A DNA stretch of 64,000 bases from Rhizophagus irregularis (Eukaryota > Glomeromycota > Glomeromycetes > Glomerales > Glomeraceae): NCBI RefSeq assembly GCF_026210795.1, contig NC_089431.1:2294001-2358000 (forward strand), given 5' to 3'. This document shows, in pieces, positions 1-12,180 of the stretch. The notes under the pieces are model-generated. The model was not told where the DNA came from. It ran no database searches and worked only from the letters and a program-made list of their open reading frames with translations. The position numbers and the translations under genes were made by a program. Numbering within the stretch: the stretch's first letter is position 1; every line of letters starts with the position of its first letter.

Positions 1-508
1 ATTTCAAAGATATAAACGTCCTAAAACAATTATTATTCACTATATATATATAATAGCGTAAAAAATAGAAAAAGAAAGTTATATTTATTTTATATTTATA
101 TTTATTTTTATTTTTTTTTCTTTTTTTCTAAAAAAAAAATTATCCTGCAAAAAAAAGAAACCAAGAAGAAAATATTTTCTTGCAAATTTTCTTGAATATA
201 CACTCCTTGTGTTTCTGATCTTTTAAAAAAAAAGATTTATACTTTTCTTTTTCAAATTTCTACCGTCTTTTAAGTAAATGAAAAGAGAAATTGGCAGGTA
301 TAATTGAAAAAAAAACAGTAACACAAATATTATAACTCAAGAAAATTTTGCCTTAAGAATAGCGAGTTATTTGGTTTGAAAGTCAAGATTATAACATATA
401 CATATGATATAAATTTAATTATCAAATTTATACAAAATATGTATACATCTTGACTTTACTATTTACAATAAAAAACGATAACAAAATAGAATAAATATCT
501 CATTATAC
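1..508. other. AT-rich noncoding stretch
   Basis: I see no open frame or recognisable exon here. It lies downstream of the minus-strand gene that ends at 509 and probably holds its 3' UTR. If the GTAAGT overlapping that gene's stop codon is used as a splice donor, a further exon could be hidden here, but I found no convincing one. Confidence 0.5.
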
Positions 509-1265
509 TTACCGTCCAGCATAAGAATATCTAGAACTCCAGCTTTCAATACTTGATTCACACAGACTATTTTTAAGTGCAGTTATGTCTTGTTGTGAAT
601 AACTTCCCATTAATATTTTTGCTACCACAATGTAAGCCTCATCAGTTTTGAGGCATAAAGGCGCATTCACTTGTAGTGGAAGACGGTCTGTGGTGAGCGT
701 CTTTAAAAATAATCGTGATTCTAAATAAAAAATATAAAATATATAAAAGAAAAATGTATATATATGTATATATATGAGAATTAGACAATTAAACGATGTA
801 GAATCTTATATTATATTACATACCAAGATTATCCACAAATACAATTAAATTGTCATTTTTGCCCAAATCCACTTTTCTTATCAATGTGGGAGGACTTAGC
901 CGACCAAGTTCAGGACTTAAAAGTAATACTCTACCAAGACTCTCTTTATCAAGTGCAGGTTGTAATTCTTGTCTTACAACTTTCTTTACGTCGGCAATGT
1001 CGGCATTATATGATACGTAAACTTTAACAGGGTCGGCATGTTGAGAATGTTTTACCCATATAACAAGTTGTTTCTCTTGTATACTACCTCCAGAGTTACC
1101 ACCACCTCTTCCACAACCAGTTATCATAAAATAATGCCACCCAATAAATATAATTAAAAACCAAAATACATAAAACATAATATTGGTTGGATAAGGTGGT
1201 GGTCTCATTTTTCCAGAATTATTTGTCACTCTGGATTGAAATTCTCCACTACTTAACGATACCAT
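509..1265 (-). CDS. Small single-pass membrane protein, unrecognised
   Basis: Two exons, 1265..824 and 720..509, are joined in phase 1 by a 103-bp GTATGT...TAG intron, giving about 217 residues. I start at the ATG at 1265, the first in the frame. The N-terminus is polar (about residues 1-28, with a PPPYP stretch). One hydrophobic segment follows at about 30-47 (FYVFWFLIIFIGWHYF), then a Gly-rich linker (GCGRGGGNSGG), then a soluble domain beginning KQLVIWVKHS with alternating beta-like and helical segments. That part loosely resembles a ubiquitin-like fold, which is inference only. The C-terminus ends SRYSYAGR. The stop codon TAA lies inside a perfect GTAAGT donor, so an alternative spliced end is possible. 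I do not recognise the family. Topology suggests a membrane-anchored protein with one soluble domain. Confidence 0.7.
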
Positions 1266-1706
1266 TTCGTTTATCTCGTAATTGTTTTGTTGTTGAATTT
1301 GAGAGACGAAGTATTAAGAACTCTCCTTTATACGTTTACTTTCAAATCGTCATTTTATATTATCTGTTTCATACTGCGCCGGAATCTTGTATTAGATGCT
1401 GCTATTCCGTAATGATAGCGGATTTACAATGAAAAATTTGATTTATAAGATAAGAACACTATTTGGAGTTACTCGAACTTAATCACATTGTTACTCAGAC
1501 TTCTGAATTAAAAAATTATATGTTTGTGGCGCAGATTCATCCGAGGACTTACGCAATGGCCAGCAGGGACAGGCCTAATTTTACCTAATATAGAAATCCG
1601 CAGTACTGATCATTTATAATCACGCCCAAAGTTGCCGGCGAAATGATAATGTCGGTCAGGCAGCCAAAATTGTTGAATTTTTTTTTTGGATCTTAATATT
1701 TTTAAT

Positions 1707-1862
1707 GAGGTTCTTTAACGTACAGTGAGGGTGTAAAAATATTAACGTACAAACTGGCCCGAGTTTAGGAGTTATGCCCTTGCACGTGATAGCGTTAACG
1801 TTAACTTCGGCCAGTTCGTACATTAATATCGTACGCCCCCACTGTACATTAAGGAATCCCAC
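1707..1862 (-). mobile_element. Short inverted-repeat element (MITE), family 1, copy A
   Basis: This 156-bp element has imperfect terminal inverted repeats that share TTAAYGTACAGTG near both ends. It is flanked by a 7-bp direct repeat TTTTAAT (1700-1706 and 1863-1869). Its interior matches the element at 43574-43719 in the opposite orientation, including a TGCAAG...GCATAACTCCTAAACTC core. Two copies with shared core and ends support a real transposable unit rather than a chance hairpin. Confidence 0.75.
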
Positions 1863-1869
1863 TTTTAAT

Positions 1870-2659
1870 AACTTGTCTAATGGAACATGGATTTATAATG
1901 ATATTTTGTATTTTGTATTTGCCATAAATTTAAAATTTAACAAATCATATTATTTTAATTAATTTTATAATTATTTATATTAAATTCATTATTTTTTATC
2001 TTGTTTCAGGATTTAATCTAAATCTAATATGTAGGCTAATTAATAATTTATATATATATTACTTTTTTCAGTATTTTGCTTTAATTTTCTTTTCCTTAAT
2101 CTTAATTACAGAACTCTACTTACTTATAGTAAGAATTTCAGAAATATAAAGTAAATTTATATCAAAAAAAAATTTTTAGGTTTCTAGTTTTAAAAGTAAA
2201 TTTAAATTGGTTGAAATCCTATTAATAAATCATACTACGTGTAAAAATAAATTTAAATAGGAATTTTTTATAAATCTTAGTATATACTATATATTAAGAT
2301 AAATTTATTTATAATTTTAATATTTACTTATATATATTAATAAAAATATCAATTGCTACTAATTTTACATATTATATAATAAGTATACTATGTAATATAT
2401 TAGATTATTTTTAAAAAAATAGGTATTATTTTTATGATTTTATCTTAACTTATTATCACAATTACATTAATAAATAAAATATAATAAAAATAAAATAATA
2501 AATGATACAAAATTTTAAATTTTATCACTTTTAACCCATAATATTCTAGTATATTATTATTATTTATTTATTAGTAATACTTTTAAATATCAAATTTATA
2601 AGAATTGTTTTTAAAAAGTATTTAAGTTAAATTAGTTATTTAATAGAATTCTAAATGTA
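1870..2659. other. AT-rich noncoding stretch
   Basis: Very AT-rich sequence with many stops in all frames. I see no gene or clear repeat. Confidence 0.5.
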
Positions 2660-3061
2660 TTTATTGCTGTTTTCTAATTACTGTGATCTAGCATTATTTA
2701 ATAAAAAAAAAAAATTTTGAGAAAACATGTGAAAATAAAAATTTTATTGCATTTTCAAATAAAGAAGGTATGATTATAAGCTAAAAATTATAATTTTAAG
2801 AAAAAATTTTCAATTTTTAAATAAGTTTACTTATAAGTAACTTTTTAAATTTTGTGTAACAAATCGTTTTTAAAAAAGTTATTTATAAGCAAACTTATTT
2901 AAAGATTGAAAATTTTTTCTTAAAATTATAATTTTTAACTTATAATCATATCTCCTTTATTTAAAAATGCAATAAAATTTTTATTTTCACATGTTTTCTC
3001 AAAAAATTTTTTTTTTTATTAAAAAATGCTAGATCACAGTAATTAGAAAACAGCAATAAAA
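2660..3061. repeat. 400-bp fold-back inverted repeat
   Basis: The left arm begins TTATTGCTGTTTTCTAATTA at 2660 and its near-perfect reverse complement closes the unit at 3061 (TAATTAGAAAACAGCAATAA). The arms are about 190 bp each around a short centre near 2860, with only scattered mismatches and small length changes. There is no open frame and no obvious target duplication. This is typical of a fold-back or MITE-type element. Confidence 0.8.
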
Positions 3062-3787
3062 TAAGTCATAAGTTATATTTTAAAGTAAATATGCCATAGT
3101 GGTTTTATCTTTATTAATAATTTTACAAAAGTTTACAATAAAAAAAAATATATAATAAACAAACTAATAAAATACTAACTAGCATTATATCATAAATTTA
3201 TTTTAGTAAATGGTAACCATTATCACTAGTAATATTTAGTAATACTCTTATATTTATAATCAAAAATTTTATTTTATAAAATTATTTTTTTACAAGTAAT
3301 AAAGTAAAAACAAAATTTTCATAAAAATATATATTATTAGTAACTATTTGGTTAAATTGATACTTTAAAACAATAAGTCCTTCTGATTTTCTTAAAATTT
3401 CTGGTTTATTAATTAGAAGTGTAGTGATAAAACCAATATTATTAAAAATAATATAAAAGTTGGTACTAAAAAAATCAATAATATAAAAAATATTTATTGT
3501 GGTAAAATAACAAGAATTTTATTTTTCAGATTTCTAAATTTTAGTATATAATAAAAAAACTGATAAATTCCATTTTTATCATTTAAATGCAAATATATTT
3601 GAATAAAAAAGCTAACTTTTAAAATCTTAATGCTTTTTTTATTTTTTAAGAAAATTAGTTACAAATATTAATTTTTTAAAAAAAACTGTAATATGAAATT
3701 TTGTAAATTAAAATGAATGCAAAGTTCAAAACCAATGGAAAAATAAACACCAAAAAATTTTTTGAATATACAAACATCTCAAATCCT
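3062..3787. other. AT-rich noncoding spacer
   Basis: This sequence lies between two fold-back repeats. I see no coding potential. Confidence 0.5.
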
Positions 3788-4556
3788 ATAGTACACAAGC
3801 TTACAATAAATTACCAGATTTCTTTAAAAATGCTTGGTAATTTTCACATTGCATAAAAATACATAAGTTTTTGATGAAATCACTCAATTTTTTTTTTATT
3901 TGAAAGATAATCCTTCGTAGATTTTATATCTTAAATAAAAAAAAAATGTTTATAAGATATAAAAAAAATTATCTGATTATAAAATATGATACCTTTTTGA
4001 GGTTATTTTATATATTTATTTGCACATAGATAACTTTTAAAATTTCAAATATGTCAACCATTTTTATTTGCATTTTTAACAACTACAATTGATTATCTTT
4101 CAAATAAAAAAATAATAATTATAATCTGTTAAAATTTGACAGACTTGTATATATCTTAAAAAATGCCTATTTTACTATATTTTACTATCATTTTTCAAGT
4201 TTATTAGTAATTTTCAGTAAAATTGGCATTTTTCTAGATATACAAAAGTCTGTCAATTTTCAATAGATTTTAATAAATTTTTAAAAATGTTATATAAATG
4301 ACATTCTAAAACCTATCTATGTAAATAAATATACAAAATAATTCTAAAAAAGGCTGTCATAATTAACAATTAGACAATTTTTTTCCATACTATAAAATAT
4401 CCTTTTTTTATTTAAAATTTAAAATCTACAATGGACTAGCTTTCAAATAAAAAAAAATTTGAACGATTTCATCAGAAATTTATAAACTTTCATGCAATAT
4501 GAAAATTACCAAGCATTTTTAAAGAAATCCAGTAATTTATTGTAGTCTTGTGTATT
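3788..4556. repeat. 770-bp degenerate fold-back repeat
   Basis: The left end (TACACAAGCTTACAATAAAT, from 3792) and the right end around 4510-4556 are reverse complements. Matching blocks follow inward: CTTTAAAAATGCTTGGTAA, TTTATTTGAAAG, and near the centre a second inverted pair around GACAGACTTGTATAT (about 4138) and its complement (about 4240). The arms are more diverged than in the neighbouring 400-bp fold-back. I see no open frame. It is probably an old element. Confidence 0.7.
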
Positions 4557-4982
4557 TTATGCAAAAAAATACATATTTATTTAAATCAGTAATAAAAGAT
4601 TTTAATCTAAAAAAAAAATACAATTTTAAGCTTAACTATTAAATTAAATTTCAATCATTGACAAATCTACAGGTTTATAATTTCATTATGTATTATATAT
4701 AATATTCATAATTTTATAATTTTTTAGCCAAAAAGCTTTTTTTACTTATTAATATATATACAAGCACAAGGTTTCTATAAAATTTAGTCTGGACCTCATG
4801 ACATTAATACTATTATTATACATATAATACTTTTGAATTATATTGTATACAAGTTATTGTTATCCCCAAATTTTCAAGAATACTAGAATCTAATGATTGT
4901 TCTCTTGAAAAGTCATTTTATATACTGTATAAACCATAATTTTTTGTAAAATATTTAGCGGATATTATGTGATGTATAGCAG
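4557..4982. other. ORC2 3' flank, AT-rich
   Basis: This noncoding sequence lies downstream of ORC2 and probably carries its 3' UTR. I see no distinct element. Confidence 0.5.
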
Positions 4983-6814
4983 TTAACCAATGTCTCCAAA
5001 GATATCATTATCCAACAAAAGAGCTTTGAGGTCATGCCAAGACATCGGAATTGTAATCCTAACTTCCCCAGAGGGGGCTCTTTTCGCCATGAATATGCCA
5101 TGAAAATAAAAATCTTCCAAGTAACGTCGGAAAGTCTTCTCATCATTGCATATCGAATTTTCCAAGCAATATTTGAACAACGTGTTAAAGTCCAAACTAT
5201 CCCCATTTGCTTCACTTCTTCTGGTAGCTGTAACAATGTGATCTGCCAACATGGCAAACATTCCACGACGGTATGTATTCCATGATGATAACACCAATTT
5301 TAATTCTTTTCTCTTCAATCGATAATCTTTTGTAGCCTTCTCTTTGCTTGTTACCGTAAATTTGTAATTACTAAGCTTTGTTACTTCGTGAGTATGCCAA
5401 TTCATTTTGTCTTCTGCATTAACGTACCATCCGAGGCAAGAACTGACATTTTCACTCGTAGCGAGGAAGTGTATATTTGGAATATCACCGAGTAAATTCA
5501 ACGCATATCTGGCATCGACACTTTGAAACACGTAACCATCTATATTATGGACCTAATTTTAAACAAAAAAATAGTGATTATTCATCTCGTTAAAAAAGTC
5601 AAAAACTAAATAATGCTCACTATTATTTTGAATTTTATCCTCGAAACAACATCGTCATAATAATTGCGGATGCCAAGTGCTTTCCCGATTAAAGTATGAT
5701 TTTTAAAAATATGATCAGGGCCGAGTATCTTGTCCAACAACATTAAATAGGCATCATTCATGTCTGTTAAGTCACCGCTTCCGTCAAAATGAATCCAAGT
5801 GACATTCTCATTTTTATTATCGAAGGCCTGATATGTCTCCAGAATGTGCTCCTTCGACCCAAATCCGTAAAGCAGGACATTTATGTTAGAATTTAGCTCA
5901 ATCTCCCATTTATTGAAATGCCTAGTAATGTGATGATCAAGATTTTGGAGTTCTTTTGCGTATTTAATTTCAGTAAAAGAAGGTAATACTTTGACATTGA
6001 GCGAACTTGGCATGTCAGCCGACAATTTTTTTACTCTGATTCTTTTTTGTTGAGTTGCATTATCTTCAAAAGATCTCTCGGATCTAGTTGACGCGTCTTG
6101 TTCGCATAGAACAGATTGATTTGATCCCTCAAGCATTGTGAGATCGACAATCTCATAGTCTACATTCTTTGGTCCCCTTTTTATTAGCTTGGGAACGACA
6201 TTAAAGGGGGAAACTAAATCTTTCGAAATGGGCTCGGGAGTCCTCAAGCTAGCCTCATCTGTAAGATTTTCCGAAGCACGCTCAGGTGTCATCATTCGGA
6301 GAACTTTTTTTCCATTTGCCATGGCGAGAAGACTTGCCACCGCATCTAACTCTTTTTTCTCCTCTCGCGTCTCTTTAAAGCTTTGGAGCCGTCGTCTCTT
6401 TTCTCTTGTGAACGGTTTGCCCACATCTTTGGGCTCTATGACGACACTTACAACGTTACCCTTCAATTTCCTAATATGTCTTGTTGGGGTTATCTCATCC
6501 CAAGGTTCCCACACGGAATTATTTTCTTCAGTAGCTATTTCCAGTTCTTGCATAATTTGAGGTTCGTTTTCTTCAAGCCTTTCTATGAACTCATTCCTCT
6601 TGCGCTTAGCACCTCTACGAGACTTTCTGGGCAAAAAAGGATTCTCTAATTCAACCCGTTTTATCTCAGTCTGACTTGTAGACATTCCTCTTCGTCGTTG
6701 TTTAAGTCTTTCAGCTATATTATTACCCTCTACAGAGGATAAAGTCGGGAGAGTCTCGTTGTTGTCGATAAGAAGAGCTTTAATTTCTCTTTTTACTTTT
6801 TGATTTCGGGACAT
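4983..6814 (-). CDS. ORC2: Origin recognition complex subunit 2
   Basis: Two exons, 6814..5621 and 5552..4983, are split by a 68-bp GTGAGC...TTAG intron that keeps phase 0, giving about 587 residues, normal for Orc2. The N-terminal ~250 residues are basic and disordered-looking. The Orc2 core follows: KYAKELQNLDHHITRHF, then LLYGFGSK (about 314-321), then VHNIDG (about 399-404) straddling the intron, then HFLATSENVSSCLGW and a C-terminal winged-helix-like part (LEDFYFHGI). These are hallmarks of Orc2, an AAA+-like subunit with no functional Walker A. The family binds replication origins in the nucleus as part of ORC. The start is the first ATG (MSRNQKVKREIK). Confidence 0.93.
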
Positions 6815-7442
6815 ATTGGATTATTTAATAAAAACATTAATCGTCCTATAATAATTGTATTTAATTATCGTTCTTGCAGTCGCCTGTATGACTTTCAAAA
6901 GCGAAGTGCGATTTTTTTTATTTTGATCAACAAAAAACGAAAATCTAGTGTAGCACCAATTGTACAAATTAGGATAACGTGTTGTTATGGGACACAGTAT
7001 TTTGAAATTTCTAAGTACATATGCGTGCTTATTTCATCTTTAGATTGTGTTATTTTAACATAATATAAAATGAACGAGAATAAAGTGTAATTATATCGAT
7101 TTACATAAACTATTAACAAAAAAAAAAATCCTTGGTAATGCACAAGAGATTAAAATTTGATATAACGAATCCCTTGGAGTTCAGAACGCCTTTTAAATAT
7201 AACGAACAATTATTTATTAAACACTATTTTATGTATGGGAACTTAGCTCATTTTGTGTGTAGTTATCACTATTAAGTATGATATATTACATTACTTACGA
7301 ATACTTTTTAGTAAATAAAAACGACGAAAATAAGTTTTTGGTCCCTATTTTATACTCTTCGTATGAATTTACTATAGAAAGTTATACAATTTCGGCACTC
7401 TATTATGTTACGAGAATATGGTCATTATTATTTTGTTATTAA
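6815..7442. other. Intergenic region between ORC2 and the DEAH helicase gene
   Basis: These 628 bp separate two minus-strand genes. They must hold the ORC2 promoter and 5' UTR and the helicase 3' UTR. I see no specific motif or RNA gene. Confidence 0.5.
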
Positions 7443-10400
7443 TCATATTGATCCATAAACCCATCTACTATTAACTTTTTGTGCCATTATTTTCATGGGA
7501 GGTAATTCCCAATTTTTTGGGCCAAAACTTGGAATTACGTAAGCCAAATTTTCTGTATCTTTATTCCTTTTCGACCTAATATTAAAATTTAATATTAAAG
7601 AATGTAAATTGAAGTAAAGTATAAATAACAATACGTACTTGCTCGTTGGAAGTTCAACAGGTTTAGAAAATGTACATAAAGATCTACCAAGTTTTGATAG
7701 CCAACTTGATTCAACAATAGTAACACCTGAAAATTCGCCAAATAACATAAGTATTCTTTCTTTTAAAATTTGAAATATGATCAAAAGTTTCTTTCACCTT
7801 TCATCCAAACTTTACTTGTTTTATATAATTCTTGATATACAACAAAGTCTGGTGGTTTGTTGTGAAATAATACAGAAGTAGGATGGATAAATACATTATC
7901 ATTGCCCCACATTGTGCAATATTCGACATTTCTTGTTGATGAAAATATTTTTGATGATTTATCTATTAGTCCTTTACGTATTGCTATTTGATCAATAAAT
8001 CCTGCTGTAATAACTTGTCTTATTGCTTTGAGCTAAAAACAGCATTCAAGAAATAACACATTAAAAGGAAATTCTAATAAATCAAATAAAAATTGCACTA
8101 AAATCCTACCTGAATAGTTGATGGAGGCTTCATTTTTGGATCTAAACAGACATCAACTCCGGGACAATTCATTTGTATAATATTCGTTATTTGTCCCCTT
8201 AATTTACGTATTTCCTCCATTGCCTTTAAAAAAAAATTTTTTTTGAGATAACCCATAAATTTGATAAATGGCACTTAATAACAATATATATTATACCTTA
8301 GGACGAACAAAATTACATTCACAAAATTTGTCCGTGCCTCCTTCATATTCGTATGCTCCCACAACATTAAGTAATTTTAATAAGTCACTAGTTGGGTCAA
8401 GCCCAGCATGTTTCTAAGATGATCAAAAAGAGAGTTATAGTGTTTAATATTATACAATCATATTATATAATCAATAGCCAGATTTATATGTACCTTCTGC
8501 ACATCATAGAACTTTTTTCTGATTAATTTTTGACGTTCTTTTTGCAAAATAGCTTCTTCACTTAATTTATTTAATTCATTAGATCGAACTTCTTCATATT
8601 CTTCCTCTTTCACATCATCATCAGAATTCGTACTATTATCTAGATGGTAATCCTTAATGAATGGGTCAACAACGGATAAAGCAGAAACAATAGCAATAAT
8701 ATAAGGTAAACATCCATGTTGTTGTCCGATTATCAACATTTTAGAAAATCTTGGTGCAATTGGAAATGTTGCCATAGTACGACCAAGTTCAGTTATTCTA
8801 CCATCTTCATCCAGCGCATTCATGTATTGTAATAACTTCTCAGCTTTACGCAAACGATCACGATCAGGAGGAGTAGGAAAAGGAAAATTATTTACAGTAT
8901 CTATATTCATCGCCTTCATTTGTAGTACTATTCCTTCAATTGGCATACGATGAATTTCTGGTACTGTGAATTGTTGAAATTGATCATTGAATACGGCCGA
9001 AGAAAAGAGTCGATAACAATGCCCAGGGCCTGTCCTTCCTGCACGTCCAGCACGTTGGTCAGCTGATGCCTTTGAAGTCCAATCAACCACATATGATTGT
9101 ACTCCAGTTGCCACATCGTATCGACGTCCTTTAACTTTTCCACAGTCTACAACATATTTAATACCAGGAATAGTTAATGAAGTCTCAGCAACATTAGTTG
9201 CAACAACGCACAGACGTGTTCCTTCCGGCGGTGGTTCAAAAACACGCAACTGAGCATGAGTAGATAATAATGAATACAATGGAAGTACGTATAGTGGTCT
9301 GGCTATGTTAAAAAGAAAAAAAGGGTTCAATAAATTATTTATGAAATGGAGTTAAAAAAAAAATGTAATATAGTTTACAGTGTTCATCCATTATCATTTC
9401 ATCATTTTCCAAATTTTCTTCAAAATCTTCAGAATCAGTATCAAGTAATTCTGTTTCTTCCAATTCTTCTTCACCGATATCCAAATCTTCAATTTCAAAA
9501 TCAGCTGTAATTTGTGCCGTAATTTAAATAATTTGAATTATTTAAAATATTTGTAAAGAATATTTTAACATAACAAATTCACCTTCTTTAGAATTTAAAC
9601 TTTCCCTTTCTTGTTCAACTTCTCTAAATGTTTTTTCTTTTTCCAGCATCTGCTTGCTATTGTATTGATTTTGCATTAGATAAGGAAACTTCCTACGAAA
9701 TTTCTTGCAAAGAAGAGTAATTTCGTCTTGGCCAGTCAAGAATACAAGAATTCCTAAAAAAAATGACAAAAAAATTCAATAAATTAAATTTACGAAAGAA
9801 AATATTCAGGAAACGTTGCAACCAACCTCCATGTGGAAGTTTAGTGTGGATTTTGCAAACTTTCTTAAATGCCTCACTAACATAGTCAAAATTTGGAGTC
9901 CGCTTGTTGAAATGAATTGAAACCTAATAGAACAAATAAGATTAGATATTTCTCATTTAAAATATAAAATTACAAGTTTTCACCTACAGGAAATTGACGC
10001 GTATTGACATTAATAACCGGGGGAGCTACGTCAAATAGATTTTTATTTTGTGTAAAATCAGAGACACGTAAAGTTGCCGACATAATAATAACTTTAATTG
10101 GCTAAAGAATTATATAATTAATATTAAAAAAAGACCAAATTTCTCTTTTATCTGTATTTAAATACCCTAATTTTGCTCCCATCTTCTTTGCTTAATTCGG
10201 CTCGTAATTTGAGTACACGACTTATAGCACCAATCAAAATATCAGTATTTAAGCTTCTTTCATGTGCTTCATCAATTATGACTGCTGAGTATTTTGATAA
10301 AAGAAAATCATTGGCGAGTTCACGAAGCAAAACGCCATCAGTCATAAACTTGATAACAGTTTTTGGTGATACTGTCGCATCATAACGAATCTGCACAAAT

Positions 10401-11990
10401 TTGATCAAAGTTTATATTAATTTACATAACATTTTATTTTGTGTTAATATATTCTAATAAAAACCTGGTAGGAAACTTCTTGTTCACTTAATGACAATTC
10501 CTGTGCTACACGTTTCGACATGCTTACAGCTGCAATACGTCGAGGTTGTGTTATACCAATTATCCCAGGATTATCTAAATATTTAATAATAAAAGAGATG
10601 GTGAATCTAAAGATAAAAGATTGTGATGATAATTGACATTTACATACCACTATCCTTATTGCCATATCCAGCTTCGTATAAAAACTGTGGTACTTGAGTT
10701 GTTTTGCCAGAACCAGTCTCACCACATATAATTACTACAGGATTATTGCTTATTGTTTCCATTATTATTTGTTCTTCAGCGCAAATAGGAAGTTCCATTC
10801 TGGCTTCTTGTATTTCTTGGTTTCTTTTGACGGGAATATAGAAGGCCTTAAAAATAATGAATCTGAAATTAGGTTGATGGATAAAATTTACCATATCTTG
10901 AAATATCTAAATACCTTCTTAACAGTTTTTTCATTATCACCTATATTTCCATGAGTAATGTCAATTCCATCTTGGATTAAACAGGTTTCAACATCTTTCT
11001 TTTTCTGCTGTAGGTTTGTAGGTTTCGATTGAGAAATTATACTAGGTTCATGTATAGTATTTTTATTTTCATTATCTTTTGGTTTAATGCCCATTTGCTC
11101 TGTTGCCCATTGTTTGAATGATTGCTCTTTTAATTTTTCACTTATTGCACTTATTGCAGCATCAGAATTTTTGGTTTCTTTGTCAGTATCATACTGAGAG
11201 TCTGAGCTATCAAAAGAATCTTCTTCTAACGTTGACTTTTGTATTGTCTTTACCTTAATAAGTTAAATAAACATAAAAAATCAGAGTTATAATTATTAAC
11301 AGGTAAATCCCTGTAAGAATGAGAAAATTTACTTGTTTTTTCTTTATCTTCTTTTTCTTCTTTTTCTTAATGGGAACTGTAAACTCTCCATTCGGAGCTC
11401 GTTTAAGGGCATTTCCCACAATAACACTTTGATTAATAATTTTTTGATCATTATTCAGTTCCTTAGAATCAGGAAGTATGCTTGAAGAATTATCTTTGAT
11501 AATCTTGGTACTGTTTCCGTTCATCACGTGATCTTCCTTTTCTTCATCCTCATCCTCATCCTCATCCTCTTCCTCTTCTCTCTCATTCACGAACAAAGGA
11601 ACGCTAAGATCAGACTGAGGTAATCTCAAACGTTTCTCATTATAAGCCTTACGAAGTCGTTCCTTCATAGTCTCTTTCTATTAGGCAAATATAATTTCAA
11701 CAATATATAAAAATAACAATTAACCGGAATTCTTTTAATCTTACCCTTCTACCCAAATTTTTACTTGATTTCATCAATTCTGATGAAAATGAAGATTTTG
11801 AAAGTTTCTCTATTAGCATAACGCGTTCTTCCTTTTTAATTTTTTTCTCCTGTAAAAAATTTTTTCTTTAAGGCCTGTTAAGTAATATTGTAGCAAATTT
11901 ACAAATTTGAGAGGTAAATTTATGGCTTACAATATATTTCTTTAACCTTTTCTTTTTTTTACTCGACATTTTCTTGATCGTAGGATCCAT
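7443..11990 (-). CDS. DHR1: DEAH-box RNA helicase, DHX37/Dhr1 (Ecm16) type
   Basis: Seventeen exons join in frame: 11990..11931, 11849..11745, 11677..11333, 11253..10915, 10846..10648, 10574..10465, 10390..10166, 10101..9988, 9923..9827, 9753..9583, 9504..9379, 9302..8494, 8413..8297, 8223..8110, 8032..7798, 7726..7639, 7575..7443, giving about 1128 residues. The Lys-rich N-terminus has an acidic tract and a poly-Lys run. Visible motifs are GETGSGKTT (Walker A, about 325), TQPRR, DEAH (426-429), SAT (about 469), FLTGQDE, an acidic insert ([14 protein letters not shown]-like), [13 protein letters not shown] and QRAGRAGR (713-720). C-terminal helicase-associated and OB-like parts follow. The order and the acidic insert fit DHX37/Dhr1, which acts with U3 snoRNA in small-subunit assembly in the nucleolus. 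All introns are about 63-85 bp. Confidence 0.92.
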
Positions 11991-12180
11991 TTCGCTAATT
12001 TAATTACGATTGACTTTTTTTTAACTATACTAACTATAGCAGTTCTCGGATCACATCAGTTTTTCAAATATTTTTTATCCAATAATAGTTTTGATTACAC
12101 ATGCTCGTGTGAATGTTTGAGTAGCAAGCTAGTCATCAGATCGATGATCCAAAACGTAGTAGTAAATGAAATTCTAAGTC
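11991..12180. promoter_or_regulatory. Divergent promoter between the helicase and CCDC6 genes
   Basis: Only 190 bp separate the two start codons, which face away from each other. Both promoters and 5' UTRs must therefore overlap here. I see no canonical TATA box. The sequence is less AT-rich than most of the window (for example CATGCTCGTGTGAATG). Confidence 0.6.
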
